From positions 744,001 to 808,000 of the forward strand of contig JAESUZ010004534.1 of the NCBI GenBank assembly GCA_017311185.1: 64,000 nucleotides of DNA, in the 5' to 3' direction. Shown piece by piece: positions 20,956 to 33,175 of this stretch. Origin of the DNA: Proteles cristata cristata. Taxonomy: Eukaryota > Chordata > Mammalia > Carnivora > Hyaenidae. The translations under genes were made by a program, and so were the position numbers. The notes beneath the pieces are model-generated. The model saw only the letters and a program-made list of their open reading frames with translations. It ran no database searches and was not told where the DNA came from. How positions within the stretch are numbered: position 1 is the first letter of the stretch; each line of letters opens with the position of its first letter.

Positions 20956-22751
20956 AATTATTCTAAGAGTACCTTTTCCATGAAATGTTATATTAATCTT
21001 TCTTAACTCCACTTACTCCTATTATTCCCATAATGCTTTTGACATTTGGGCATTTTGTCCACTGTTTATGTGTAAAGATTTATGCTTTTATATGTATATT
21101 CCTTCTTTCTTTATTTTTTTCAATGTTATTGTCCTTCCTTGTGTTACAAATCTTAACACTAAGCTAACGTTTGTATCTGCAAATAGGGAAGATTGTCTAT
21201 AATTAAAAGACACAGATGTCTCTTTAATATTCCCTAGAATTTAGCTCATGATAGACACTCCTGAATAACTAAGAGTGAGCGTAGTAATGAATGACTCATA
21301 TTAGCCCTCAGACCTATGTAAAACCTGCCTCAACACTTATTTGTTCATCAGCAGTTGTATTTTTGTCTGAAACATATATAAAAGGTATTAAATTCTACTG
21401 GTCCCAGTCGTTCCTGGAAAATCTCCTTTTCTTTCTTTGCAGCTGCCAACAAAGTTACCAAAGCCAGATTTTCTTACCAACAATTTCAGTCATTCTTGAC
21501 AGCTGGCTGAAAACCCAGGACCCTTTAAAAGATCAAAAGTGGGACGATTTAAGAACTGCCATGCTAATGGAGGTTCAGTCAGGGTCAGCAGTGACATATC
21601 CCACTTAGCTTTCTAAGGCTGGATGAAACAAGATTTTACAGCTTTTTATTAATGCCTGCTTTTCCAGCCTTGTATTTGTCTATCAACAGATAATTGTACT
21701 TGCAACGATTGGAGACAAACTATCTTTTCTTCTTTCAAATGAGAATTTGTGGGGGTTTTCTGGCCCCATTTGCCACCAAGTGCACATCAGAAGATGAATA
21801 TCCTGGCAGGAGGTCAATGATGGCTAGGAAGAGAGAGGCTCGCTACCAGCCCAGTGACGGAGCTGGCAGAAGGGCCTTCCCCAACTCCAGTTGCCATGGC
21901 AAACTGTCTAATGAAAAATGCTTCCATCTGAATTCATCACTAGAGGGTAATTAGAATGTAAATAATGGTGATAGGTAGGCGATAACATTTTTCTCTTAAA
22001 AGAAATGTGATGAAAAGCACATCCCAGTCGGGCAGCCACTTGCAATAGGTGTGGCTAGTTTGTCACACATGAAAACCCTGAAGCTTTTTACAAAACTTAC
22101 TGCTTTCCATTGGATTGTCTGTAAACTCCCATTATATTCCATAAAAAATACGCAACAATTAAGGCTATTTAAAATTTAAATGTATTTTGGGCAAGGAGAG
22201 TGAGGTCTGTCATTTTTCTTGCTGTAGGGGATGTATCGTGTACGGGTTAGCATCTGTTCTCAGTAATTCCTCCAGTTCAGTTACAACACATTTGGAAACT
22301 GCAGAGATATACAAGGCATTATTCACATTACAATTTTTAAGCTAAAATTGTATATAGGTTCAGGATAAAAATTGCAAACTGAAAGTGGGAATTTTACACC
22401 TTTCATTCCCATCTATAAGATGCCCCCAGCGTTGAAAACCGTATGGCCCCTCACTGTTACATAGCCTCCTGGACTGCCTGGACCCCTACCACAGGAACCT
22501 ATCTCCCACACTGGGAAAAGGTGATACTATAATTTTACTTTGGTATTTTGAAATTAGGTGAACAGAACAGATAGAGGTATCAGCACATTTAATATTCCAA
22601 AGAAAAGTATTGGTATGTTTTCAGCACTCATTTATGTCTTTGTGCACGTGCTTATTCAATTAATATTGACTGTGCACCTGCTATTATTCTCCTTTCTACA
22701 TAGACTAGAGCTGAGTATGTCTGTGAAGCCTCATGTGCATGGCACAAAGTT
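20956..22751. other. Unassigned sequence
   Basis: About 1.8 kb of AT-rich sequence with no gene or repeat that I can name. Frames at 21291-21608 (105 codons) and 21694-21954 have no recognisable domain and no matching splice context. Confidence 0.4.
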
Positions 22752-22767
22752 ATGAGGTTACTTTCTT

Positions 22768-22983
22768 TTTTTTTAAAAATATTTTTATTTTATTTCTAGA
22801 AGAGAGAGAGAAAGACAGCGTGAGCAGGGGAGGGTCAGAGAGAGAGGGAGACACAGACTCTGAAACAGGCTCCGAGGTGGCAGTCAGCACAGAGCCCGAC
22901 GTGGGGCCCGAACCCACGAACTGCGAGATCATGACCTAAGCGAAAGTCGGACGCTTAACCGACTAAGCCACCCAGGCGCCCCA
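22768..22983 (-). mobile_element. CAN SINE, young CTAG-tail subtype
   Basis: Reverse-strand full-length copy with a perfect 16-bp TSD, ATGAGGTTACTTTCTT (22752-22767 and 22984-22999). The head complement is ACCGACTAAGCCACCCAGGC, and the tail complement begins with a T run and then TTTCTAGAAG. It carries the AAGCGAAAGTCGGACGC variant that marks the same subtype as the 4.5-kb copy. Confidence 0.95.
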
Positions 22984-22999
22984 ATGAGGTTACTTTCTT

Positions 23000-24371
23000 A
23001 AAGTCTGTCACCACTGTCTTTGTCCAACACTGCATGACAGATAGTAAATCTCATTATATAACTTTGCCTAAGCACCACAGTTGATACTGCAAAATAAATT
23101 TTAGTTCTACAATCTAATTATCCCAAGATCACAGCAGTGAGTCATTGCTACCATTATCTCACATTTGTGAGAATTACAAAGTGACATCTTGTGAGTGAAT
23201 AAGTTACAAAAACAACCCCTTTCTTGGGATTTTAGCCCCCACCTGCACCCTCTACCAGACTCCTTTGAGCATGTGCTATCTTCACACTACAGAGAGATGT
23301 TGGTTCCCTCCCAGTGTCACCCATTAGTCCAGACCTGGCCCTACCTCACCCAGCAGGAGCCATTCCTGCATATCCTGTATCTCTGGGGACTGATGCTATG
23401 TCAGACCACTCTACCTTCAGGTGGCTCTACCCCCAGACAGGCTGAGCTAATCCCTAACTGCATACGGCTGCTCCCTCCCTTCCATTTTGGTCCAAAAATG
23501 TACCTGGCTTCCTAGATGTTTTCTGAAAGGCATCTTTGTTGACACTTAAAACTTTTTCAGTAGATGCCTCCTCCTTGTTCAGAGACCCTCTCTACCCCAA
23601 CATGCCCTGGGCTTTAATAATGCAAGTGCCCTTGATTCTTTACACAGCTTTCAGGATGTTTGTCTCACCTAATCCTGTACTTCTCCTAACTCTATTGACA
23701 GAAGGTAGAACACACCATCTCCACACCTGACAGAAGGTGTGATGCAAAACACACTCTCACAGAAATTATCCATAAGAACCCAATGCCTATTATGCTAAAA
23801 GCATGGGTTTGAGAAAACTGGAGGAAGGTGGTGGTTTGATCCACTCTCCACCTTGACACTCTGGAGCAGATACACCTGTCAAGCTGGAAGAGTCTGGAGG
23901 ATGCACTGAGGCCATGGTTTCTCCCACCATCTCTGAAAGAGAGAGTAATATGGATGCTTTTCTTGTCAGAGTCCAGGGAGACCCTGTCGGGGAAGGACTG
24001 TACCTGGCCACACTTTCAGAGAGAATTGGCAGTGTTCTAGTTTGTTCACTGTGGGCTCACCGACCTGACACTGCTCAGGAGGCCTCTGCACCCTGACCGG
24101 TGTGAGAGCTGAAGGAACACCAAAGTGATCATGTTAAAAATATATAAACTTGAATTTAAGAGGGCTCAGTAACCTGGGAAAGGGAAAGAGAGAAACAGGG
24201 AGGAAAGCCAGGTCATGGGATGTCTGGATGGGGGCTTTAATTGGAGGAGAACTAAAGGGAGACCGAGAAAATAACTTTTAAGAGATGAGTAGTAAGAACT
24301 TCCAAGAAGATTTAAGTAGAATACTGAAAATATGTTCTAGAGGTTGAAGAGAGAAGGTAAAAAGTTTGATC
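23000..24371. other. Unassigned sequence
   Basis: No gene or repeat recognised with confidence. The 106-codon frame at 23195-23515 has no family resemblance and no codon or splice support. The sequence becomes purine-rich after 24130. Confidence 0.4.
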
Positions 24372-24590
24372 CTGTGGACTGAATTGCTTCCTTCCCCACC
24401 CCACCCCCCATTTATATGTTGAAGCCCTAACCCCCAAGTGATGCTATTTGGAGATGAGGTCTTTGGGAGAAAATTAGGTTAAGATAAGGTCATGAGGATG
24501 GGGCGTAGACGATGTGATTAGTGCTCTTATAATAGATACAGGAGAATTTATGTACATGCTCTTGCTTTCTCCCTCTCTCTCTCTGTCTCC

Positions 24591-24592
<2 letters not shown>

Positions 24593-24624
<32 letters not shown>
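24593..24624. repeat. (TG)n microsatellite
   Basis: About 16 uninterrupted TG units inside the LTR, just after a CT-rich stretch (ccctctctctctctgtctcc). Confidence 0.9.
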
Positions 24625-24627
<3 letters not shown>

Positions 24628-24722
24628 ATATAAAAACACAGAGAGAAGATAGTCATACACAAGCCAGGAAGAGAGTTCTCACCAGAAACTAGCCATGCTG
24701 GCACATTGATCTTGGACTTCTA

Positions 24723-24748
24723 GTGCTCGCTTTGGCAGCACATATACT
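24723..24748 (+). pseudogene. U6 snRNA 5'-end fragment (tailless retropseudogene-like)
   Basis: GTGCTCGCTTTGGCAGCACA followed by TATACT matches nucleotides 1-26 of U6 snRNA with one change (C to T at U6 position 11). It is bounded by a perfect 17-bp direct repeat, TGATCTTGGACTTCTAG, at 24707-24723 and 24748-24764, which shares its terminal bases with the U6 ends. There is no A tail. U6 is the spliceosomal snRNA; this 26-nt piece cannot function. The structure (snRNA 5' end kept, 3' end lost, TSD present, no tail) fits the published class of tailless retropseudogenes. Confidence 0.85.
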
Positions 24749-24859
24749 GATCTTGGACTTCTAGCATCCAGAAAAGTCAGAAAATGCATTCCTGTTGTTG
24801 AGCCACCACTTCGTCTATGGTATTTAGTTACGGCAGCCTGGACTGATTAAGACATTTGA

Positions 24860-25078
24860 GTGGTGCCTAGGCGGCTCAGTCGGTTAAGCATCCAACTTCC
24901 ACTCAGGTCATCATCTCATGGTTCATGAGTTCATGGTTCATGAGTTCAAGCCCCACATGCTGACAGCTCAGAACCTGGAGCCTGCTTCAGATTCTGTGTT
25001 TCCCTCTCTCTCTGCACCTCTCCTGCATGTGCTCTGTCTCTGTCTCAAAAGTAAATAAACATTTAAAAATTTTTAAGA
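24860..25078 (+). mobile_element. CAN SINE with internal 15-bp duplication
   Basis: Plus-strand copy, TSD AAGACATTTGA at 24849-24859 and 25079-25089. The block atggttcatgagttc is present twice in tandem around 24917-24947, in the B-box region. Tail AAGTAAATAAACATTT. Confidence 0.9.
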
Positions 25079-25089
25079 AAGACATTTGA

Positions 25090-26212
25090 TATCTTAAATA
25101 TCCAATGTATGAATTGAGACAGAAGATGAACATGACTGAGGACCAATTTAATGGTCCAAAAGATCAAGAGCTCATAGCCCAAAGCAAAAGCACAATGAGG
25201 TGAAAATCCCAAGGGAAAAGATAGGAGGTTTAGAAGAGCAATCAGGCCAATATATCCCTCAGCAAGAAGGACAGAAGGATTTTTTATAATACCTGCAAGG
25301 ATTCAGGATAAATACTATCAATGTCCCCTAGCTAAAGAAAGTAAGACTTAAATGAATGCCAATTACTGAGATCAGGCACCTCAAGAGAGTAAAAGATGAG
25401 AGGAGAGAACACAATGATCCTTTCAATCTATAGCTCCACTAAATGGATAGTAGGGTGTTAGGGAATCTAGAATATGATTGGTATAGAAAAATACTTCAAA
25501 TAGAAGAGATATATTTATGAAAATACAAGGGCAAGTTTTTATAACAGATATATATATGTAACAAGTTTTATAAGTATAACAGATTGTAATATACATCTTT
25601 TAGAATTTTAAAAATCAAGTACAGAAAAATAAATAATAACATATAGGATTTGAATAATACAGTCAACAAAAGCAATTTAATAAGCACAGACAACTGTGTT
25701 TTCTAATAGCAGGGAATGCAACTTTTCTTTTATATCCGTGTTACAAAAAATGATCATGTGCTTAGCCATGAAGTAAACCTCCCTAAAATAGAAACCATAT
25801 AAGTCATATTCTTGGTTCATACTGTAGTAAAATGAGGAGACTGATGACAAAATGATCTCATAACACACATTGTTAGAATTAAGAACCCTTAATTGTTAGA
25901 ATTAAGAATCCCTTAATTGATTCCTTTATCAAAAATATATCAAAATTTGTTTACAACTTACCTGAAATGCATCCAAAATCAAGCTGGATTGGTCGATGAA
26001 CAGAGGGATGAGTAGTTCACAGCAAAACGTTCATCGGAGAATTTGATGGTGGTAGTTCTGTATGATTCTGCCAACTTCTCTGTAGTTTTGAAATGTTTTA
26101 TAAAAATATTCAAAGAAATATATCAAAATCTGAAATAACCATCTAAAAAGTATTGAAAGAAAGGCTTCCTACCAAAACCATAGCTAAATATGTTTTCAAA
26201 AATAGTATTTTC
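25090..26212. other. Unassigned sequence with a possible old repeat end
   Basis: AT-rich. A 23-bp unit (attgttagaattaagaa then ccctta) is tandemly duplicated at 25869-25891 and 25892-25915, the second copy one base longer. From about 25960 to 26120 motifs such as ggtggtagttctgtatgatt and tttgaaatgttttataaaaat resemble an old repeat 3' end that I cannot assign to a family. No gene seen. Confidence 0.4.
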
Positions 26213-26740
26213 AGGACTTCCAGGAAAGATGGTGAAGTACGAAGATCCTAAGCTTGCCTCATTCCAGCGATACAACTAAGTAACACCCACATCAGTGTAA
26301 ATTACCCAGAAAATGACCTGAAGACTGCCAGAGCACCCTGTACAGCTAAATGTAGATAAGAGGCCACACTGAAGAAGGTAGGAAGGGTTGAGACATGGGG
26401 GAGAGCTAAATGGACCCAAGGGACTGCCCATGGGAGGGAGGGATGCTGCAGGTACAGAAAGAGGGAAGTTAACATGACTCTCATATCAAGCACCTCAGAC
26501 ATGGGGAACCCACACAGGAAAGAAGAATCCCATAACATTTCGCTTTGAAACCAGAAGGGCCTAATTTAAAGAGTTCTTAGAACTAGGGGGGCTTTAACAC
26601 CTAGGACTTTAAAAATCAGCAGCTTGGCTCTGGGAAAACCAGGAGAGCAGTATGAAACTGAGTCCCCACCCTTAAGACAGCACAATAAACAACCTCATGG
26701 AGATACAGCATAGGAGCAGCAGTTTGAAAAACACCTGGAG

Positions 26741-26968
26741 GGGGTGCCTGGATGGCTTAGTCGGTTAAGTGTCCGACTTCAGCTCAGGTCATGATCTCAC
26801 AGTTCGTGGGTTCGAGCCCCACGTCGGGCTCTGTGCTGACAGCTCAGAGCCTGAAGCCTGCTTCAGATTCTGTGTCTCCCTCTCTCTCTGACCCTCCTCT
26901 GCTCTTGCTGTCTCTATCTCTCTCTCAAAAATAAATAAAACATTAAAACAAAAAATTAAAAAAAAAAA
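26741..26968 (+). mobile_element. CAN SINE inserted in the old L1 5'UTR
   Basis: Plus-strand full-length copy with a perfect 15-bp TSD, GAAAAACACCTGGAG (26726-26740 and 26969-26983). It has the TGGCTTAG head of the young subtype but the CTCAAAAATAAATAA tail of the common type, so it is intermediate. Confidence 0.94.
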
Positions 26969-27849
26969 GAAAAACACCTGGAGTACATGAGAAAGAGACT
27001 TATTTACTAATCTCAGAGTCTGTGCTAGAGGGGCAGAGATCTTTAGGAGACTTCTTCAGGAAAAGAGGATCTGGCTGCTGCTATTTCCCTTCCCCACCTG
27101 CCCCGCAGCCTAGCGACACAGCGCCAACACTCTCCACCCAGCTTGTTAACAGCATCCCTGCCACCGAGCTCTCCTGCAGACTTGTCCCTCCAGTTTTCAG
27201 CAGAAATTTTCCGAAGTAGCTGCAGGTCCCCTCTCACAACAGCCCTGCGCAAAACCTTACTAACACCACATGGCCTGCTCCTGTGCTCTCCTGCAGACTG
27301 CCCTGCCCAATACGCCCGTGGCTGGAGCCCCTTCAAAGAAGTGCTATAAGCCTGGCAGTGTGCAGATATCCTTGATAGGGGCCAGCATCACCCCAAAGTG
27401 ACTCCTGCCCATGGCCGATAGGAAGATAACCACATACATAAGTCCAGCTGCAGCTCCAGCAGTGGGCTGCGAGCAGAGATCCGGTTTCACTGCAAGCCCT
27501 GGCCACCAACCAGAGCTTCTCAGGGTACAACACAGGAAAAACACCCTGCAGTTCAGTACAACCACAATTATGACAAACACCTGATCTGACTCAACTCAAG
27601 CCCAAGGTGGTGCCAGAGTGGCCCACTAACATCACAGGGACCAAACCCTGTCCACAGTAAGGCAAAGAGCCATTGCAGATGAATGAACTGAAAGCAAACC
27701 TGGCTCAGCCACAACAGTAGGGCACATACAACATACATAGGAGACACCCTGAAGTGCTAGGTTCTGGTGAATACGGGGCATTGCACTGCAGGGCACTATA
27801 GGACCTCTTCTTCATAATGCCACCACTTTCAAGAGCAGGAGATGTACCT

Positions 27850-28711
27850 GACTTTCTTGACACAGAGAATTAGACAAAAGGAGGAGACAGAGGAATATGT
27901 CCCAAATGAAAGAACAGGATGAAATCATAGCAAGAGAGCTAAACAAAGTGGAGATAAGTAATATGCATGATAGAAAATTTAAAGTAATGGTCATAAAGAT
28001 ACTCACTAGACTTGAGAAGAGTGGAGGATGAAGACTCAGCAAAGAGAAAGAAGCATAAAAAGAAAATCAGATGAAGAATTCAGTAACTGAAATTAGAAAC
28101 ACACTAGAAGGAATAAACAGTAGACCACAGGAAGCAGAAGAATGGATCGGCAACCTGGAGGAAGAGTAATGGAAAACAGGCTGAACAAGAGAGAGAAAAA
28201 ATAATAATAACAAATGAAAATAGATTTAAGGGACGTGGCAATTCCATATTAACATTCACATTTTAGAGGTCCCAGAAGAGGAAGAGAAAGGGGGACAGAA
28301 AATTTATTTGAAGAAACAATAGCTAAAAACTTACTGAATCTGGAGAAGGAAACAGAAGCCCAGATCTAGGAGGCACAGAGAGCCCCTGACAAAATCAACC
28401 AGTGAAGTCCACACCAAGACACATAGTAATTAAAATGGCAAAAAGTAATGATAAAGAGAGAATTTTAAAAGAAGTACAAAGAAAGAAACCAGTTACATAC
28501 AAGAGGAAACCCCATAAGGCTATCAGCGGATTTTTCAGCAGAAATTTTGCAGGCCAGATGGAGCGGCATGATATGTTCAGAGTGCTGAAACTGAAAAACC
28601 TGCAGCCAATAATACTATATCCAGCAAGGCTGTGCTTCAAAATAGAAGGAGAGATAAAGTTTCCTAAACAAAGGTTAATGGAATTCATGACCACTAAATC
28701 AGCCCTATGAG
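27850..28711 (+). pseudogene. Old L1 ORF1 remnant
   Basis: The aligned order matches ORF1 of the younger L1: a region like gatgaaatcatagcaagagag, a coiled-coil equivalent, then MKSTPRHIVIKMAKSNDKERILKE and NLQPIILYPARLCFKIEGEIKFPKQ in the 102-residue frame at 28402-28710. Upstream parts are in other frames with stops. It shares the ILYPA and FKIEGEIK motifs with 16617-16838. No start or full-length frame survives. Confidence 0.85.
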
Positions 28712-29104
28712 AAATGTTAAAAAGCACTTTTTGGTTGGGAAGAAAAGACCCCAAAAGTGTAAGATAAATAGGAAGTACAAAAGCAGTAAAATTAAGTATA
28801 TCTATAAAAAGCAGTCAAGCGGATTCACAAAATAAAAAGTTGTAAAGTATGATATCATATACCTAAAATGCGGGGGGGGATAAAAAATGGGATCAAACTT
28901 AGTGACCATCAACTTAATATAAATTGTGAGAGAAGAGAGCAAAAGAAGGAAGGAACAGAGAAAACTATAAAAAGAACTATAAAACAAATAACAAAAAAGC
29001 AATAAATACATTTCTATCAATAATTACTTTGAATATAAATGAACTAAATGTTCCGATTAGAAGACATAGGGTGACAGAATGGGTAAAAAAAAAATAAGAC
29101 CCTT

Positions 29105-29306
29105 GGGGCGCCTGGGTGGCTTAGTCGGTTAAGCGTCCGACTTTCGCTTAGGTCATGATCTCGTAGTTCGTGGGTTCGAGCCCTGCGTCGGGCTCTGTGC
29201 TGACTGCCGGCTCAGAGCCTGGAGCCTGTTTCAGTCTGTGACTCCCTCTCTCTCTGACCCTCCCCTGCTCACGCTGTCTCTCTCTCTCTCTCCTAGAAAT
29301 AAAAAA
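29105..29306 (+). mobile_element. CAN SINE, young CTAG-tail subtype, in old L1 ORF2
   Basis: Full-length plus copy: head GGGGCGCCTGGGTGGCTTAG, CTTTCGCTTAG, CTGACTGCCGG and tail CTAGAAATAAAAAA. Near-perfect TSD (AAATAAGACCC upstream, AAATTAGACCC downstream). It splits the endonuclease region of the older L1. Confidence 0.92.
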
Positions 29307-31661
29307 AAAAAATTAGACCCATCTATATGCTGCCTACGAAAGACTAAATTCAGACCTAAAGATGCATGCAAATTGAAAGTGAAGGGGTGAAAAAACATTT
29401 ATCAATCAAACAGAAATGAAAAGAAAGCTGGGGTAGCAATACTTACGTAGGACAAAATAGACTTTAAAACAAAGACTGTAATAAGAGACAAAGAAGGACA
29501 CTATATAACCATCAAGGGAATTATCCAACAAGAAGATATAACGATTGTAAATATTTATGTACCTGACATGGAGCACCCAAATGCATAAAGCAGGTAATAA
29601 CAAACATAGGGGAAATAATCAATAGTAATACAATAAATGTAGGGGACTGTAACATTCCACTTAAAACAATGGGTAAATCATCTAAACATAAAATGAATAA
29701 GGAAACCGTGGCTTTCAATGACACACTGGACCAGATGGATCCAACAGATATGCTCAGAACATTCCATCCTACAACAGCAGAATACACATCTTTTCAAGTG
29801 CACATGGAACATTCTCCAGAATAGATCACATATTAGGCTACAAAACTAGTCTCTACAAATTCAGAAAGATTGAAGTTGTACCATGCATCTTTTTTGACCA
29901 TAACATTATGAAACTAGAAATCAGCCAAAAGGGAAAATCTGGAAAGAACACAAATACCTGGAGATTAAATAACATGCTACTAAACGATGATTGGATCAAC
30001 CAAGGAATTAAAAAGGAAATCAAAAATACATAGAAACAAATGGAAATGAAAATATAATGGTCCAAAATCTTGGAACCTAGCAAATCTGCCCTAAGAGGAA
30101 AGTTTGTAGCAATACAGACCTACCTCAAAAAGCAAGAGATATCTCAAATAAACAACCTAACTTTACAACTAAAGCAGCTAGAAAAAGAAGAACAAACAAA
30201 ACCCCAAACCAGTAAAAGGAAGGAAGTAATAAAGATTAGAGCAGAAATAAACAAAATGGAACTAAAAAAAATAGAGCAGATCAATGAAACCAGGAGCTGG
30301 TGTTTTGAAAAGATCAACAAAGTTGATAAAAGTTTAGCTAGACTCAGAGAGGGAGAGAGAGAACTCAAATAAACAAAATCAGAAAAAAAAGGGGAGAAAT
30401 GACAACAAACCCTCACCACAGAAATACAAAGGATTAGAAAAGAATATTATGAAAAATGATATGCTAACAAATGGGACAACCTAGAAGAAATGGATAAAAT
30501 CCTAGAAACATATAACCTACCCAAACTGAATCAGGAAGAAATAGGAAATTTTAAGAGACCACTTACCAGCAATAAATTGAATCAGTAATCAAAAATTTCC
30601 TAACAAAAGTCCAGGACCCGATGGTTTCATAGGTGAATTCTACCAAACGTTTAAAGACTAAATATCTATTTTTCTCAAACTATTCCCAAAAAACCCCAGA
30701 AGAATAAGGAAAGCTTCCAAATTTTCCTATGAGGCCAGCATTACACTCATACCAAAACCAGATAAAGTCACTACAAAAACAGAGAACTACAGGCCAATAT
30801 CTCTAATGGACATAGATGCAAAAATTCTCAACAAAATATTAACAAACCAAATCCAACAAAACATTAAAAAATTGTTCACCACAATCAACTGGGATTAATT
30901 CCTGGGATGCAAGTGATTCAATATTCACAATTCAACCAACATGATACGTTATATCAACAAAAGAAAGGATAAAAACTATATGATCATTTCAATAGATGCA
31001 GAAAAAATTTTTTTGACAAAGTACAACATCCATTCATGATAATAAACAAACAAACAAAAAAACCCTGTTATCAAAGGAGGTTTAGAGGGAACATTCCTCA
31101 ACATAACAAAGGCCATATGTAAAAAACCTATAGTGAGCACCATACTCAATGGTAGAAAACTGAGAGCTTTACCCCTAAGATCAGGAATAAGATAAGGATG
31201 TCCACTCTAACTACCTTTATTCAATATAGTACTGAAAGTCCTACTTACCTCAGTCAGATAAGGAAAAGAAGTAAAAGGCATCCAAATTAGTAAGGAAGAA
31301 GTAAAACTTTCACTTTTTGCAGGTAACATGACACTATAGATACAAAACCCTAAAGACAGCACCAAAACTAAACCCTGGTAGAACTGATAAATGAATTAAG
31401 TAAGGTCGCAGAATACAAAATCAATATACAGAAATCCATTGCATTTCTATACCCTCATAATGAAGTAGCAGAAAAAGAAACTAAGAACACAATCCCATTT
31501 ACAATTACACCAAAAATAATGAAATACCTAGTGATAAACTTAACCAAGGAGGTTAAAAACCTATACCCTGAAAACTATTAAACATTGATGAAAGAAACTG
31601 AAGATGACACAAACAAATGGAAAGACATTCCATGCTCGTGAACTGGAAGAGCAAATACTGT

Positions 31662-31773
31662 TGGGGTGCCTCAGTGGCTCAGTCAGTTAAACCTCTGACT
31701 CTTGATTTCAGCTCAGGTCATGATCTCACCGTTTGTGAGATCAAGCCCAACATTGGGCTCTGCACTGAAAGCC
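31662..31773 (+). mobile_element. CAN SINE, 3'-truncated by a deletion
   Basis: Head gttggggtgcctcagtggct through gggctctgcactgaaagc. It lacks the TC-rich part and tail and joins directly to L1 ORF2 sequence (gaaacaaacccacaattata). The L1 segment equivalent to about 19332-19629 of the younger copy is absent, so one deletion probably removed the SINE 3' half together with about 300 bp of L1. Confidence 0.82.
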
Positions 31774-32984
31774 TAGAAACAAACCCACAATTATATCGCC
31801 AAGTAATCTTTGACAAAGAGGCAAGAATATGCAATGGGAAAAAGACGGTCTCTTCAACAACTGTTGTTGGGAAAACTGGACAGCTACATTTCGTTAAAGA
31901 ATGAAACTGAACCACTTTCTTACACCCTACACATACATGTGAGACCTAAAACCATTAAAATCCTGGAAGAGAGAACAGACAGTAATTTCTCTGACATCGG
32001 CTATAGCAACATTTTTCTAAATATGTCTCCTGAGGCAAGGAAAGTAAAAGCAAAAATATAAGTTATTGGGACTACAGCAAAATTAAAAGCTTCTGTACAA
32101 CAGAGGAAACAATCAATAAAACTAAAGGGCAACCTACTGAATGGGAGAAGATATTCGGAGATGATATATTCAATAAGGATTAGTATCTAAAATATATAAA
32201 GAATTCATACAAGTCAATACCCAAAAAAACAACCTAACTTAAAAATGGGCAGAAGACATAAAAAGGCATTTTCCCAAACACATACAAATAGCCTTCAGAT
32301 GATGCTCAACGTCACTAATCATCAGGGAAATGCAAATCAAAACCACAGTGAGATATTACCTCACACCTCCTGTCAGAATGACTAAATAAAAAAACATAAG
32401 AAACAAGTATTGATGAGGAGGTAGAGAAAAAGGAGCCCTTGTGCATTATGGGTGGGAATGCAAACTGGTGCAGCCACTGTGGAAAACAGCGTGAAGGTTC
32501 CTCAAAAATTAAAAATAAAATTATCATATAATTTAATAATTCCACTACTGGGTATTTACACAAAGAATAAATACACAATAGAATGTTAGCCATAAAAATG
32601 AATGAAATCTTGCCATTTGCAACAATGTGGATGGATCTGCAGAGTATATTATTAAGTGAAATAAGTCAGTCAGAGAAAGGCAAATACCATGTGATTTCAC
32701 TCCTATTGGAATTTAAGAAAAAAGAGACAAACCGAAAACAGACTTTTATATAGAGAACAAAATGATGGTTATCAGAGGGGATGGGGTGTGAGGATGGATG
32801 AAATAGGTGGAGGGGATTAAGAATACACTTATTAAGATAAACACTGAGTAACATAAAATTGTTCAATCATATTATTATACCCATAAAACTAATATAACAC
32901 TGTGTGCTGACTATACTGCTAAGACTATTGCCTTAGCTCTTATTATTTCAAGGAGTTCATTTGATTTCTTTCTAAATATTTTTA

Positions 32985-33175
32985 TCAAGTAGATACTATG
33001 TGCCACGCAGCTTCCTAGGAGCTTTACATATATTAACTCATTCAGTTTTCACAACAACTCATTTTATAGGTAAGAAAATTTAAGCAAAGAGAGTTTAAGT
33101 AACTTACCCAAGCTCATGCAGTTTGTAAGTAGCAAAGCCAAGCTTTGAACCGAAGTAGCTAGTGTTCAGTTCATA
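32985..33175 (-). mobile_element. MIR
   Basis: Reverse-strand MIR: tactatgtgccacgcagctt, tatattaactcattcag, agagtttaagtaacttaccc, then gtaagtagcaaagccaagct and tttgaacc. The core order is kept over about 180 bp. Confidence 0.75.

Larger units (their letters stand above)
24372..24853 (+). mobile_element. ERVL-MaLR-type LTR carrying a U6 fragment and a (TG)n array
   Basis: Plus-strand layout: tggactgaattgcttcc, atatgttgaagccctaaccccc, gatgctatttggagatgagg, gttaagataaggtcatgagg and agtgctcttataatagat, then the 3' part cttggacttctagcatccag and tatggtatttagttacggcagcc. A (TG)n run (24593-24624) lies in the middle. The 3' part is interrupted by a 26-nt U6 5' fragment (24723-24748). A SINE inserted right after the LTR. 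Confidence 0.8.
28990..32715 (+). pseudogene. Old L1 ORF2 remnant
   Basis: Diverged blocks follow ORF2 order: endonuclease start (ttgaatataaatgaactaaatg), gatggatccaacagatatgctc, then the linker in the 100-residue frame 30070-30372 (ALRGKFVAIQTYLKKQE, EQINETRSWCFEKINKVDKS), RT (ccaggacccgatggtttcat, gacaaagtacaacatcc), a damaged equivalent of the catalytic FADD at about 31315-31330 (tttttgcaggtaacatg), and the C-terminal tgggtgggaatgcaaactgg block at about 32449. SINEs at 29105 and 31662 interrupt it, about 300 bp is missing at the second SINE, and about 120 bp appears missing near 32570. It is inactive. Confidence 0.85.
26213..32917 (+). mobile_element. Older full-length-type L1, interrupted by three SINEs
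   Basis: The 5' end (ggacttccaggaaagatggt, then aagatcctaagcttgcctc) is a diverged L1 5' terminus; the 3' end (taaaactaatataacactgt, then ctgactatact) is a typical older L1 3' terminus. The ORF1 remnant lies at about 27850-28710 and ORF2 at about 28990-32715. SINEs sit at 26741, 29105 and 31662, and the last is joined to L1 sequence by a deletion. Stop codons and frameshifts are dense, unlike the 14-21 kb copy. I could not identify a TSD by eye. Total length without SINEs is about 6.2 kb. Confidence 0.85.
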
